A DNA stretch of 64,000 bases from Paenibacillus tritici (GCF_013204885.1 NZ_JABMKX010000001.1:643016-707015); one strand, 5' to 3'; shown: positions 27,159 through 40,228, counted from the first letter of the stretch. Program-made: numbers and translations. Notes: generated by a model not told the origin, from the letters alone.

Positions 27159-27977
27159 ATGTTAGTCAGCCACAAGGCCAAAACACTGGGGGCGTTCCTG
27201 AAATCACGCAGAGAACGGCTATCTCCCAAGGATGTGGGCCTAAGCATTCACAATGGGCAGCGCAAGACACCTGGACTACGCCGGGAGGAAGTCTCGCTGC
27301 TCGCAGGCGTAAGTGTTACCTACTATACGTGGCTGGAGCAGGGCCGGGAATTAACAGCATCCAGGGAAGTGATGCAAAGTATCGCCGAAGCGCTGCAATT
27401 ATCAGCGGACGAGAAAAATCATCTGTTTGAGTTATGGAATCCGCATACCTCGAATCCTCCTCTGCCTCTTGCCGCCCCGGATTTCGTGAATCCGCAGATG
27501 CAGCTGATCATTGATCAGATCGAATATCCTTCCTATATCACCAATGAGAGGTCAGAGATTCTCGCCTGGAACGAGGCCGCGGGAGAGATGATCGCTGATT
27601 TTGCATCCATTGCTGCCGAAGACCGTTATTTCATCCGTTTGTTATTTAACAACATGGATATACGCCGCCGCATCGTCAATATAGAAGAGTTCTCAAGCTA
27701 TGCGGTTTCTGTCTTCAGAACGTATTATGATAAACACAAGGGAGACCCCTGGTATGAGGAGACGGTGAAGGAGCTGACCGGGAGCAGCAGGGAATTTAAT
27801 CAAATCTGGAAGTCATACGATATACAGCTCAAAAAAGTACAGCGTATTACGCTACAGTCTTTGGATATCCCTAAGTACGTTACTTATGATATCAACTCCT
27901 TGCTTGATCTGTCCGGCAGTCCGGACATTCACATCTGCGTCTACACACCGGTTCTGGAGGGGAATGCTGACAGGTAA
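27159..27977 (+). CDS. XRE-family regulator with MmyB-like ligand-binding domain
   Basis: A 272-aa regulator from ATG 27159 (GGTGATC upstream); an alternative start is ATG 27129, which overlaps the lipoprotein stop. The N-terminal HTH (LGAFLKSRRERLSPKDVGL, TPGLRREEVSLLAGVSVTYYTWLEQGRELTAS) is the hallmark of the MmyB subgroup. The C-terminal MmyB-like domain (about residues 100-270, PSYITNERSEILAWNEAA) resembles PAS-type lipid-binding sensors. Many MmyB-type regulators sit next to a divergent oxidoreductase; here an aldo-keto reductase follows on the same strand after 100 bp. Confidence 0.87.
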   Translation: MLVSHKAKTLGAFLKSRRERLSPKDVGLSIHNGQRKTPGLRREEVSLLAGVSVTYYTWLEQGRELTASREVMQSIAEALQLSADEKNHLFELWNPHTSNPPLPLAAPDFVNPQMQLIIDQIEYPSYITNERSEILAWNEAAGEMIADFASIAAEDRYFIRLLFNNMDIRRRIVNIEEFSSYAVSVFRTYYDKHKGDPWYEETVKELTGSSREFNQIWKSYDIQLKKVQRITLQSLDIPKYVTYDINSLLDLSGSPDIHICVYTPVLEGNADR

Positions 27978-28076
27978 TATTTTTACTAGTAAAAGCGTTG
28001 TGTGGTTGCCCTGGTATAGATGGATTAGAATAGACCCATATCAACTGATTCTAAATACTTGAAAAGAGGAAACCAT

Positions 28077-29033
<957 letters not shown>

Positions 29034-29089
29034 ATAGTAAGCAGTATCAACCTTAGCGCTCGGGTGGACGCTGCTTGAACGGACCGTTG

Positions 29090-29962
29090 TTACAATCGCT
29101 GTGGGAGACCAAGGCGAAGCGAGAACTGGTGCAAAGCCCACGGTAATCCTCTGAACGCTAAGTCGCCTTGGTTCACCAGCATCCAAATTCTATAAGTCAC
29201 AAAAGCTTCTCCCACGAATTGCAGCGAACTCTTGAATACTCTAATAAAGACACTCGCGGCATTGATATACCCGTGCTCGTCTTGCTCCTGCTCCAGCTCC
29301 CTGACGGCCCGCAGGATGACCTCATCCAGCGCAGTTTCCTCCCGGCCGATAACAGTGGATTCTTCCCACAAGCGCAGCACATGATGGTCTTCCGATAGCC
29401 TCAGCCACTCCGCTTCATACATGCTTCTTAAGCCATTATCAAGAGGAAGTCCTTGATAATGGTTTTTTACAATGGACAGAAACTGCTCTTGACCGATTGC
29501 GCCTCGATAATAGGGAAGATTCCCTTCTGTACGATTCAACCCCGCTGTATGATAAAGCTCCGTTACATTGGCGATATGAACCCGTTCTTTCCGCTCCCGC
29601 AGCAGATGCAATACGAACCGCAGACCGGTTTGATCATGTGCATTATCTGCACACCAAATGACTATCGTTGTATGCCCGGGAATACTCCTTACTGCTTGTA
29701 CCATATTAGCAAGCGTATGCTCTTGGTTGTTATGTTGATAAAAGCTATAGTCCTTATCATGCTCCATCATCCATAGATGCCTATTCTGTTGTCCTGTTGC
29801 CGTATCTATGCTGGATATTGGGCCGACTGAAAACAATTCATTAAAGGCCAGGACTTCGCATAACTCACGTACACCAATGGTACTAAGCGCTACTTTTAAG
29901 GAACCGGCGTCAGAGAGACTAAAAACAATATGAACATATTGAAAATTATTTTCTTGGGGCAT
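29090..29962 (-). CDS. DUF1835/DUF3658 domain protein
   Basis: A 290-aa cytoplasmic protein (start 29962, AAGGAGTGAG upstream). The N-terminal part (VHIVFSLSDAGSLKVAL, LAFNELFSVGPIS, then IVIWCADNAHDQTGLRFVLHLL) is the DUF1835 domain and the rest fits DUF3658. Such proteins are widespread in Bacillales without assigned function. It is convergent with the aldo-keto reductase, with only 56 bp between the stops. The single transcript is likely. Confidence 0.8.
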   Translation of the reverse strand: MPQENNFQYVHIVFSLSDAGSLKVALSTIGVRELCEVLAFNELFSVGPISSIDTATGQQNRHLWMMEHDKDYSFYQHNNQEHTLANMVQAVRSIPGHTTIVIWCADNAHDQTGLRFVLHLLRERKERVHIANVTELYHTAGLNRTEGNLPYYRGAIGQEQFLSIVKNHYQGLPLDNGLRSMYEAEWLRLSEDHHVLRLWEESTVIGREETALDEVILRAVRELEQEQDEHGYINAASVFIRVFKSSLQFVGEAFVTYRIWMLVNQGDLAFRGLPWALHQFSLRLGLPQRL

Positions 29963-30141
29963 ATCACTCACTCCTTGGGCTATACAGTAATCTTGCAATA
30001 ATACAGTAACATTCCTGCGGGCCGCATGCTATTGTTGGGCCAGCAACATAGTGAATCTGATAGAAGGAGGGGCGGTGCCGAATCGTAGTGAATACGTTTA
30101 CATCACGGTCCAGAAGCAGTGATCTAAGGGAGGCGTAAGCT

Positions 30142-31413
30142 TTGAAAAAGAACAGAAAATGGACGCTGGGTCTCGTTATGACCCTGCTGTTAACCCTGCT
30201 GCCGGCGGGAACGGGAAGTGCTGCTGCGGTACTGGAGGAGGTGCCTTTTCCGATGGACTCCAGTAATCAGGCCGGATGGTGGTCCCCTATCGCCACTTAT
30301 GGGCTTGGCTTCGAGTATGCTTATATGGCCTATAACGCCCCGGGAGCTATACCCGGCAAGCATACCATTGCTATTGCAAGAAGAGACAATGACGGAATCT
30401 GGAGCAAGCTTCCGCTTATGGACGGTACAATTCCTGCGGAATATCCGGATGATCTCGGCCATAACCAGCCCTCAATGGCTAGAGACGGGAGCGGACGGTT
30501 CCATGTATTTGCTTCCATGCACAGCAATGCCTGGAGGTATTACCGCTCGGATTCCGTCGGCGGAATTCCCCAGAATCACTCGGATGAGCTACCTGCAGAT
30601 ATAACGGTGACCTATCCGGTAGTGACAACTGCTCCGAACGGAGATTTGTATCTGCTGGTGCGCACGGACAAAGATCCGGCAGGCAAAAGAGAGGCTGTTC
30701 TATTCCGCTGGAATAATGCCGATTCTGTCTGGACACAGGTCAAGGTGATTGCGGCTCACCTGAACCGGTCTGTCTACCCGGACGATCTGGTCTTTGACGC
30801 TAACGGAGATCTGCATATCCTGTTCGAGTGGGCGTATTTCGCCGCCAGTCCGCTGCGCCACCAGTTGTCCTATCTGAAATACAGCCCGGCCACCGGTGTG
30901 TTCAGCAAGGCGGACGGTACTCCAGTATCAGCGCCGGTCTCCCTGACTACGGCGGATATTGTACAGCCTATGGCTCCAAGCGAGGCCTATGTGCAGAGTG
31001 GAAGTGATCCCGGAGGTCCAGGCGTCCAGAGCGCCAAGATGACGCTTGATGCTGCGGGCCGTCCTGTGATTGCTTACCGTTATCGCGAGGAGGGCAGCAC
31101 CAGCTTCGCGGTGAAGCAGGCCACTTATGGTGCAGGAGGCTGGACCCGGGAGACAGTCTATAACGCCGCTCCCACCAATGCCGCCATTGATGTGACCTGG
31201 GCTGGTACGGCTGCAAGAATCTACTACGTCAAAAGCAGCGGAACCGACCGGGCGTTCATGGCGGTAAACACCGGCGGGGGCTGGGCTGAAACCTCACTTG
31301 CACCGGGTATCCCGATCGAGCGCCTTGCGGTAGACCGCAGTCCGAAGGGCATAGATATCATGTATCTGGTGGATGTCACCAACCTGAAGCTTTACTATGG
31401 ACGAAATAATTAA
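30142..31413 (+). CDS. Secreted BNR-repeat protein (BNR_4 type)
   Basis: A 423-aa protein with a clear signal peptide (KKNRKWTLGLVMTLLLTLLPAGTGSAAA). It starts with TTG at 30142 after GGGAGGCG. The mature part is a seven-bladed-propeller type fold: HNQPSMARDGSGRFHVFASMHS, TYPVVTTAPNGDLYLLVRTD, DDLVFDANGDLHILFEW and TLDAAGRPVIAYRY are repeated strands with Asp-box-like patterns. BNR_4 proteins include polysaccharide lyases of the PL24/PL25 (ulvan) type and sialidase-like enzymes; a catalytic assignment is not possible from sequence alone. Confidence 0.78.
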   Translation: MKKNRKWTLGLVMTLLLTLLPAGTGSAAAVLEEVPFPMDSSNQAGWWSPIATYGLGFEYAYMAYNAPGAIPGKHTIAIARRDNDGIWSKLPLMDGTIPAEYPDDLGHNQPSMARDGSGRFHVFASMHSNAWRYYRSDSVGGIPQNHSDELPADITVTYPVVTTAPNGDLYLLVRTDKDPAGKREAVLFRWNNADSVWTQVKVIAAHLNRSVYPDDLVFDANGDLHILFEWAYFAASPLRHQLSYLKYSPATGVFSKADGTPVSAPVSLTTADIVQPMAPSEAYVQSGSDPGGPGVQSAKMTLDAAGRPVIAYRYREEGSTSFAVKQATYGAGGWTRETVYNAAPTNAAIDVTWAGTAARIYYVKSSGTDRAFMAVNTGGGWAETSLAPGIPIERLAVDRSPKGIDIMYLVDVTNLKLYYGRNN

Positions 31414-31428
31414 TGTTTTCGCTCGAAA

Positions 31429-31462
31429 AAAGAACCTGGGCCTATGGCCCAGGTTCTTTCAT
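31429..31462 (+). terminator. Rho-independent terminator
   Basis: A 14-bp perfect stem (31429-31442 with 31446-31459) with a TAT loop, ending in TTTC. It separates the BNR gene from rph. Confidence 0.88.
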
Positions 31463-31463
31463 A

Positions 31464-34226
<2,763 letters not shown>

Positions 34227-34251
34227 AATGAGAGAAGGAGGGGAGCCGAAC

Positions 34252-35025
34252 ATGATTATATCACTTGAACATGTATCGTGGCGGCGTGACAAGACCATGA
34301 TCTTGCGCGATATGAATTGGAAGGTACAACAAGGGGAGCATTGGTGTATTGTCGGTTTGAACGGGTCCGGCAAGACGACCATGCTGAATGTGGTGAACGG
34401 CTATATCTGGCCCACGGAGGGGGAGGTGGAGGTATTAGGCCACCGCTTCGGCGATGTCGATCTGCGGGAGCTGCGCAAACGGATCGGCTGGGTCAGCACC
34501 TCCCTGCAGCAAAAGCTGTACGGCCATCAGACCGCACTCAACATCATCCTCAGCGGTAAATTTGCGACGATCGGGCTATATGACAAGACGGATGAAGAAG
34601 ATCTGAAGCAGGCGGAGGAGCTGATGGAATTTCTGGATTGTTCCGTCCTGGCTGCCCGTACTTATGATACCTTATCGCAGGGACAACGTCAGAAAATCCT
34701 CATCGCACGCGCGCTAATCGCCAATCCGGAGCTGCTGATTCTGGATGAGCCCTGCACGGGACTGGATATTTTCGCACGCGAACAGCTGCTGCAGATGATT
34801 GAGAAAATCACGAAGCAGGAGGGCGGGCCTACCTTGCTGTATGTGACGCACCACATCGAAGAGATCACCCCCTGCTTCACCCATACGCTGCTGGTAAAGA
34901 ACGGAGAAATATATAAAGGAGATGAGACTGTGAACTGCCTGCAGTCAGAGGTGTTGAGCGATTTCTTCGATACCCCGGTTGAAGTGCAGGAGCATCATCA
35001 CCGCAGATGGCTTACTTTGGGTTGA
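34252..35025 (+). CDS. ABC transporter ATP-binding protein, YlmA/ModF-like
   Basis: A 257-aa ATPase (ATG 34252, AAGGAGGGG upstream). Walker A GLNGSGKTTM, signature LSQGQRQKILIARAL and Walker B LLILDEPCTGLD are intact, and the H-loop is VTHH. The sequence is like B. subtilis YlmA, a stand-alone ABC ATPase with no permease partner in the window. It begins 25 bp after the rph stop and is probably cotranscribed with rph, though nothing shows that it acts on rifamycins. Confidence 0.88.
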   Translation: MIISLEHVSWRRDKTMILRDMNWKVQQGEHWCIVGLNGSGKTTMLNVVNGYIWPTEGEVEVLGHRFGDVDLRELRKRIGWVSTSLQQKLYGHQTALNIILSGKFATIGLYDKTDEEDLKQAEELMEFLDCSVLAARTYDTLSQGQRQKILIARALIANPELLILDEPCTGLDIFAREQLLQMIEKITKQEGGPTLLYVTHHIEEITPCFTHTLLVKNGEIYKGDETVNCLQSEVLSDFFDTPVEVQEHHHRRWLTLG

Positions 35026-35156
35026 AGCGGTTGTTATGGTTAATATAGTGTCGGAATATGACAAATAGTTGGTTGTACCCTAGAGATATGCCGTGTCCAT
35101 TCCTTCTAATGTTCAATAGTCTATAGGGTAGGACAGAATATTAGGAGGAATGACTT

Positions 35157-36413
35157 ATGGCAAATGAAGGATGCAATCAAAATGCTCCCGGGTCTTGTGC
35201 GCATGCAGAGGGCAATTCCACTACCGCGAGCGGTTTTGCCTCCCATGCTGAGGGTTATGAGACGACAGCCGCCGCTTCAGCGGCTCATGCCGAAGGGTAC
35301 CAGACCATTGCACTATTGGACACGGCCCATGCCGAAGGGAATGGTACGCTTGCATCAGCACCAGCCGCACATGCGGAAGGCTACAACACTTATGCAATCA
35401 ATGACGCTGCCCACGCTGAGGGAGGTTTAACTACTGCTTCTGGAACGCAATCTCACGCTGAGGGTGCTCAAACGAATGCTTCGGGTGTAGCTTCACATGC
35501 GGAAGGCAATCAGACGCTTGCATCGGGTGTAGCCTCACATGCGGAAGGGGAGTTTAGTGCCGCAAGTGGTGATTTTTCCCACGCAGAGGGCGGCGGAACC
35601 TTAGCTACTGCATCTGCTTCTCATGCAGAAGGTTTCCTAACTCAGGCCAATGGACTCTTCTCACATTCTGAAGGTTTATCCACCATTGCTAATGCGTTAT
35701 CCTCTCATGCTGAAGGTGATACTACGGTCGTTCTTGAAGATCACATTAGTTCTCACATCATGGGTACGAATGGTCAGACACTTTATCCCGGTTCTTGGCA
35801 TTTAGCCAATGGTGATGCTTCTACCCCCGGCCTGGCTGCTGTTCTTCAGGGGTCTACCGGAAATTTATACCTTCAAGGTAATGTGTTTCCTAATGGTGCA
35901 GATTACGCAGAAATGTTTGAGACGGTGGATGGATTGCCGATAGAACCGGGTTATTTCGTGACCACAGAGGGTGAACGGGTCAGAAAGGCCACACCGGCAG
36001 ATAAATACATCTTGGGTGTTATCAGTGCAAGACCTTCTATACTGGGAGATGCAAGTCATTTACATTGGAACGGCAAATACGAAGTTGATGAATGGGGCCG
36101 GATCATCTACGCAGATCGGGAAGTGGAGGCTGTTACAGACATGAAGGGCAATGTTCTAAAGCCTGCACATACTGTGAACGCGGCCGTTCTCAATCCTCAA
36201 TATAAGCCTTCTCAAACGTATGTTCCACGGATTGATCGTCCAGAGTGGGTGGCTGTAGGAACCATGGGCAAGCTCCTTGTCCGCGATGATGGAACCTGTC
36301 AAGTGAACGGCTATTGTCTTCCAGGTGCGAATGGAGTGGCAACCGCTTCTACGGAAGGGTACCGGGTCCTGGCAAGAACAGCACCGGATCAGATCAGAAT
36401 TTATGTGAAATAG
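35157..36413 (+). CDS. SHAEG-repeat fibre protein with C-terminal peptidase G2 (autoproteolytic) domain
   Basis: A 418-aa protein. Residues about 15-196 are 13 tandem copies of a 14-residue unit of the form (S/A)HAEGxxTxAxGxx, the YadA-head/Hep_Hag pattern that folds as a trimeric left-handed beta-roll. After a linker (SSHIMGTNGQT...) the remainder (about 235-418, GNVFPNGADYAEMFETVDG...DKYILGVISARPSILGDA) matches peptidase_G2, the intramolecular chaperone/autocleavage domain of phage tail-spike and YobO-like proteins. No signal peptide and no phage genes nearby. Likely a trimeric surface or spore-associated fibre or a domesticated tail-fibre module; function is inference. The GGAGGAATGACTT site precedes ATG 35157. 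Confidence 0.85.
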   Translation: MANEGCNQNAPGSCAHAEGNSTTASGFASHAEGYETTAAASAAHAEGYQTIALLDTAHAEGNGTLASAPAAHAEGYNTYAINDAAHAEGGLTTASGTQSHAEGAQTNASGVASHAEGNQTLASGVASHAEGEFSAASGDFSHAEGGGTLATASASHAEGFLTQANGLFSHSEGLSTIANALSSHAEGDTTVVLEDHISSHIMGTNGQTLYPGSWHLANGDASTPGLAAVLQGSTGNLYLQGNVFPNGADYAEMFETVDGLPIEPGYFVTTEGERVRKATPADKYILGVISARPSILGDASHLHWNGKYEVDEWGRIIYADREVEAVTDMKGNVLKPAHTVNAAVLNPQYKPSQTYVPRIDRPEWVAVGTMGKLLVRDDGTCQVNGYCLPGANGVATASTEGYRVLARTAPDQIRIYVK

Positions 36414-36553
36414 AAGGGGACGTCTGTTCATAATGACCAGAAAAACCATGAAGTCCACCGGAAGGGTATTATAGATTCGCTGAGTGGATGGAATCTCTTC
36501 TTCGAGGTCCTTTGGCAAGCAAAGTGAGACCATAGACTATTAAATGTACGAAA

Positions 36554-36615
36554 GAAACCTCTCCTTTGAAATGGTGGTATGGTAACTCCATCTATCCAAA
36601 GGAGGGTTTCTTTTT
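36554..36615 (+). terminator. Rho-independent terminator
   Basis: A long hairpin: GAAACCTCTCCTTTG (36554-36568) with CAAAGGAGGGTTTC (36597-36610), one mismatch, then TTTTT. It lies 140 bp after the fibre gene; the bases between hold nothing recognisable. Confidence 0.85.
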
Positions 36616-36699
36616 GTGGTTTTAGAAAGATTTGAAGAAACTTTTTCCGCTCAAACAGCGGAGAGGACGGAACGACCTGCGTAAAAGCGGAGCGTCCAC

Positions 36700-37998
36700 C
36701 TATTGATACTTAGGCAGCCAGTCACCATGGGCAGCAATCAGATCATCGCACATGCTGATAATATCGTCCATCGACAGCTCGGCAGCGGTGTGAGGGTCAA
36801 GCATGGCCGCATGATAAATATGCTCCTTCTTGAGAGTCATTGCTGCCTCAATGGTTAATAGCTGCGTATTGATGTTGGTCCGGTTCAGCGCCGCACATTG
36901 CGGAGGCAGGTCGCCTACGAAGGTTGGAGTCACACCGCTGCTGTCCACCAGACAAGGGACCTCGACACAGGCTTCTGTGGGCAGATTGGTGATCAACCCG
37001 GTATTCATTACATTCCCGCCAATCTTGAAGGGCACATTGGTCTCCATGGCTTCCAGAATATAAGAGGCATACTCATGCGAACGCTCATGCTTCAGCTCCT
37101 GATTGTTCACCAGCTCCCCGCGCATCTGCTGCCAGCGTTCAATCTGTTCCACGCAGCGGCGCGGATATTCATCCAGTGGAATCTGGAACCGTTCGATCAG
37201 CTCAGGATAGTTTCTTTTGATGAAATACGGATGGTATTCGGCATTATGCTCGGAGGATTCCGTAATATAGTAACCGAATTTCAGCATCATCTCATAGCGG
37301 ACCATGTCGTGGTGAGGCTCAAGCTGCTTCTCGGCGGCACGGCGTTTGATCTCCGGGTACAGATCCTTGCCGTCTTTGGTGACCTCAAGCAGCCAGGCCA
37401 TGTGGTTGATGCCGGCGATCTTGGCCTGTACTCCTGTCTGGTCGATCCCCAGGTGATCGAATAATCCAGGGATACATTGCTGCACGCTGTGGCAGAGTCC
37501 GATGGTATTCACGCCGCCGTAGGTGTTCATGACATTCGTCAGAACTGCCATCGGGTTCGTATAGTTCAGGAACAGCGCATCCGGGCAGACCTCGCGGATA
37601 TCGGCTGCGAAATCCAGCATAACCGGAATGGTGCGCAGATTGCGGAAGATCCCGCCGATGCCTACCGTGTCCGCAATGGTCTGACGTAGGCCGTATTTCT
37701 TGGGAATCTCAAAATCTGTAATCGTGCAAGGATCGTACCCGCCGACCTGGATGGCATTAATCACATACTTTGCACCGCGCAGCGCCTCTTTGCGGTCGGT
37801 ATAGGTGATGACAGTACATGTGCTGCCGCTGCTTCTCTTCAGATTCTGGAGCATGTTCGCAGAGTCGTTCAAGCGCTCAAGATCAATATCATATAAGGCA
37901 AGCTCGAATCCCTGCAGAGCAGGGGTAGCCATGATATCGCCGAGGACGTTTTTGGCAAATACTGTACTTCCGGCACCGATAAATGTAACTTTAGACAT
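36700..37998 (-). CDS. melA: Alpha-galactosidase, GH4 family (MelA)
   Basis: A 432-aa NAD+- and Mn2+-dependent glycosidase. VTFIGAGSTVFAKNVLGD is the NAD fold, DTVGIGGIFRNLRTIP, LNYTNPMAVLTN, GLCHSVQ (metal-binding Cys and His) and GINHMAWLLEV are GH4 hallmarks. Remembered B. subtilis MelA is closely alike over the whole length. It hydrolyses unphosphorylated alpha-galactosides such as melibiose or raffinose in the cytoplasm through a redox elimination mechanism. It is divergent from an AraC-type regulator, which is probably its activator. No transporter for alpha-galactosides lies next to it. Confidence 0.92.
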   Translation of the reverse strand: MSKVTFIGAGSTVFAKNVLGDIMATPALQGFELALYDIDLERLNDSANMLQNLKRSSGSTCTVITYTDRKEALRGAKYVINAIQVGGYDPCTITDFEIPKKYGLRQTIADTVGIGGIFRNLRTIPVMLDFAADIREVCPDALFLNYTNPMAVLTNVMNTYGGVNTIGLCHSVQQCIPGLFDHLGIDQTGVQAKIAGINHMAWLLEVTKDGKDLYPEIKRRAAEKQLEPHHDMVRYEMMLKFGYYITESSEHNAEYHPYFIKRNYPELIERFQIPLDEYPRRCVEQIERWQQMRGELVNNQELKHERSHEYASYILEAMETNVPFKIGGNVMNTGLITNLPTEACVEVPCLVDSSGVTPTFVGDLPPQCAALNRTNINTQLLTIEAAMTLKKEHIYHAAMLDPHTAAELSMDDIISMCDDLIAAHGDWLPKYQ

Positions 37999-38180
37999 AA
38001 GATATTGGCCTCCTGTAGGTTGCGGAAAATGCTTCTGCCATACGGGGATATGATCAATAGTCTGGCAGAAATATAAGGTTGCAGAAGCTTTTTTCGCTGT
38101 TTTCTTCTATAATCACTATAGAATAGAACTCAAAGTGCGCCTATGGAGAAAGACAAGATGGATATGGAGGAATGTTGCAT

Positions 38181-39044
38181 ATGAATCCGGAGCATTATGA
38201 TTTCACTTTGGGCATTAACCTCACGCCGGAGGAGCAGGATCTGTCCGTGCTGTTCAGCGGAGAGGGAAGGCCGCATCCCGGCCATACCGTCGGGCCGTCC
38301 GTACATGATTTCTACTTAATACATACGGTTCTGGAGGGCGGGGGGCTGTTTCAGAGCGATACGTTCTCGGCAGAGTGCCGGGCAGGGGATACCTTCGTTA
38401 TAATTCCTGGCTCACTATTCAGCTATAAAGCGGACTTGGAGACTCCGTGGCATTACGCCTGGGTGGCCTTGCAGGGCATTGGCGTTCTGGATCTGCTCAG
38501 AGCCGTGGGCATTACCAGGGAGCAGCCCTTCATGCACTCCGATAATGTCGCAGAGCTTCATAGCTTGTACGAACGGATACGTCATGCGTTCAAGCAGTCC
38601 GCTTATCCAAGGCTGGAGAGCCTGGAGGCTTCGGGCTGGGTGCGGCTGCTGCTTCATGAGTTCGGGCGGGATAATCTGAGTGCACTGCCCCCGCATCCGT
38701 CAGAAATGCCGGAGATGATCGACCGGCAGATCGACCAGGCGATCCGCTGGATCACGCTGCAATACCATCAGCAGATTAGCATTGATCACATCGCTTCCTC
38801 GCTCGGGTATCACCGGGTTCACTTATCCAAGGCCTTCAAGCAGCGGACCGGATTGTCGCCCAAGCAGTTTTTGCTCAAAATACGGATGGACAAGGCCAGA
38901 GAGCTGCTGGGAAGTCCGCTCACTATTGAGCAGGTAGCTTCGTCCGTCGGCTTCAACGATGCCCTGTATTTCTCCAAGCAATTCCGCAAGCACTCCGGGA
39001 TGCCGCCGAGTGAGTACCGGGCGGGTCTGCGGGGCGGTTATTAA
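38181..39044 (+). CDS. AraC-family transcriptional regulator, probable melA activator
   Basis: A 287-aa regulator. The N-terminal cupin-like sensing domain (HDFYLIHTVLEGGGLFQ, GDTFVIIPGSLFSYKAD, PWHYAWVAL) is the AraC_binding fold, and the C-terminal pair of helix-turn-helices is complete (ISIDHIASSLGYHRVHLSKAFKQRTGLSPKQFLL and LTIEQVASSVGFNDALYFSKQFRKHSGMPPSEYR). It resembles MsmR/RafR activators. Start ATG 38181 has TGGAGG 10 nt upstream; the ATG at 38172 is too close to that site. Divergent from melA with 180 bp between them. Confidence 0.9.
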   Translation: MNPEHYDFTLGINLTPEEQDLSVLFSGEGRPHPGHTVGPSVHDFYLIHTVLEGGGLFQSDTFSAECRAGDTFVIIPGSLFSYKADLETPWHYAWVALQGIGVLDLLRAVGITREQPFMHSDNVAELHSLYERIRHAFKQSAYPRLESLEASGWVRLLLHEFGRDNLSALPPHPSEMPEMIDRQIDQAIRWITLQYHQQISIDHIASSLGYHRVHLSKAFKQRTGLSPKQFLLKIRMDKARELLGSPLTIEQVASSVGFNDALYFSKQFRKHSGMPPSEYRAGLRGGY

Positions 39045-39114
39045 CAGGAACCATTAGCAGGAACCAAAGGACAAGAACCCGTGTGAGATTCAGAGTATGC
39101 CGCCCCTACGTAAA

Positions 39115-39302
39115 CAGCAATTGGAAAAACGTATCTTAATACGTTGATTTCAGAGGGATCGCCGGAAACAAGTGGAAAAAGGGCATCTAAGAGGATTAGT
39201 TTTAATGACTTTGGGTGAATCGGGATGATTTAAGTGTTGTTTTTCCAACTATTGTTCTTGAACGGGCCATTTGCTGATCAGCAAGTGGAGAGAATCCAAC
39301 TA
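39115..39302 (-). repeat. Dispersed intergenic repeat family B, copy 2 (inverted)
   Basis: Read on the minus strand it begins AGTTGGATTCTCTCCACTTG, contains AACAACACTTAAAT and ends with TTAAGATACGTTTTTCCAAT, in the same order as copies at 13.9, 58.1 and 63.7 kb. It occupies most of the 340-bp gap between the AraC gene and the AIR-synthase-like gene; I see no gene in the gap and no cobalamin riboswitch. Confidence 0.7.
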
Positions 39303-39384
39303 ATTTCAGTGGCAGGGCAGCACGGTCTGGATACGGGGGATGATCCGAGTAGAGTTCTAGTAGAGTATGAGAGGGATGACCATT

Positions 39385-40134
39385 ATGAAACCGCAAGTGC
39401 AAAGAATCCGTGACCTGACTCTGGTGCGGAGAGAGGGAAGCCGCGTGCTGGTCATCGGTTGCGATTCCAGTGCAAGCATAGGAAACAAGCCGATGGATGT
39501 CATTCAGACTCCCCCGGATATCGCGGGTTATTACGCTGCCAGGGTTGCCGTGATGGAGGTTCTGTCCGCAGGAGCGGACATTCTAACAGTAATAGATACG
39601 CTGGCCGTCGAGAGAAACCCTACAGGCTCTGAGATTATCCGGGGCATACATAGGCTGCTTCATGAAGCAGGCCTGACTGACGCACACGTGAACGGCAGCA
39701 CTGAGGATAACTTCGTATCCTGCCAGACCGGTATAGGCATAACGGTTATCGGTGAAGCTGACGAGGAGCAGTTGAAGCTTGGGTGTTCGGCTATCGGCGA
39801 CTGCATCGTCATGCTTGGTGAACCGCTGGTGGGCAGCGCCGTCCTGGAACAGGAAGCGAAGCAATGCAGCATCCGGCAGCTTCAGCAGCTGGCAGGCGCA
39901 GCTGAAGTCCATGACATTCATCCGGTCGGGTCCAAGGGAGCCGGATATGAAGCCGTGCTTTTGGCTGAACTGAACGGCGGCAGCTTCCAGGCCCTCCCCG
40001 GCATCACCGAGAAGCTGGAGGCTTCCGGAGGTCCGGCGACAGCGGTGATTTTTACTATAGAGAAGAGTAATCTAGAATTGCTCCAGACCAGTATCGGCGG
40101 CAAGATGGAGATTATCGGTCATTTGTACCAGTGA
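39385..40134 (+). CDS. AIR synthase-related protein, candidate alpha-ribazole kinase (CblS-like)
   Basis: A 249-aa PurM/HypE/ThiL-superfamily protein (start 39385, GAGAGGGA upstream). RDLTLVRREGSRVLVIGCDSSASIG is the ATP-binding N-terminal region with the metal-binding Asp, and ARVAVMEVLSAGAD, NPTGSEIIRGI, NGSTEDNF and GIGITVIGE are conserved in a Firmicute subgroup that includes CblS, which phosphorylates alpha-ribazole in cobalamin salvage. No other cobalamin gene lies here, so the assignment rests on sequence resemblance only. It could instead be another kinase or ligase of the family. Confidence 0.6.
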   Translation: MKPQVQRIRDLTLVRREGSRVLVIGCDSSASIGNKPMDVIQTPPDIAGYYAARVAVMEVLSAGADILTVIDTLAVERNPTGSEIIRGIHRLLHEAGLTDAHVNGSTEDNFVSCQTGIGITVIGEADEEQLKLGCSAIGDCIVMLGEPLVGSAVLEQEAKQCSIRQLQQLAGAAEVHDIHPVGSKGAGYEAVLLAELNGGSFQALPGITEKLEASGGPATAVIFTIEKSNLELLQTSIGGKMEIIGHLYQ

Positions 40135-40139
40135 TATGA

Positions 40140-40228
40140 ACGGTACCTGTAGAAAACTTTTGACAAGTACAACAGGTACCGTTATAATAAATTCAACAGG
40201 TACCATCAATTCATTATGCAGGTACCGT
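40140..40228 (+). promoter_or_regulatory. marR promoter with four GGTACC operator copies
   Basis: A perfect promoter, TTGACA (40160-40165) and TATAAT (40183-40188) with a 17-bp spacer. Four copies of ACAGGTACCGT or its inverse surround it: 40140-40150 (inverse), 40172-40182 (inside the spacer), 40196-40206 and 40218-40228. The half-palindromic core GGTACC is common to all. The arrangement is what one expects for autorepression by the MarR-type protein encoded directly downstream. Confidence 0.8.

Noticed and set aside
39044..39384. Cobalamin riboswitch before the CblS-like gene
   Set aside because: No conserved B12-box-like segment is seen; the gap is occupied by the inverted family B repeat.
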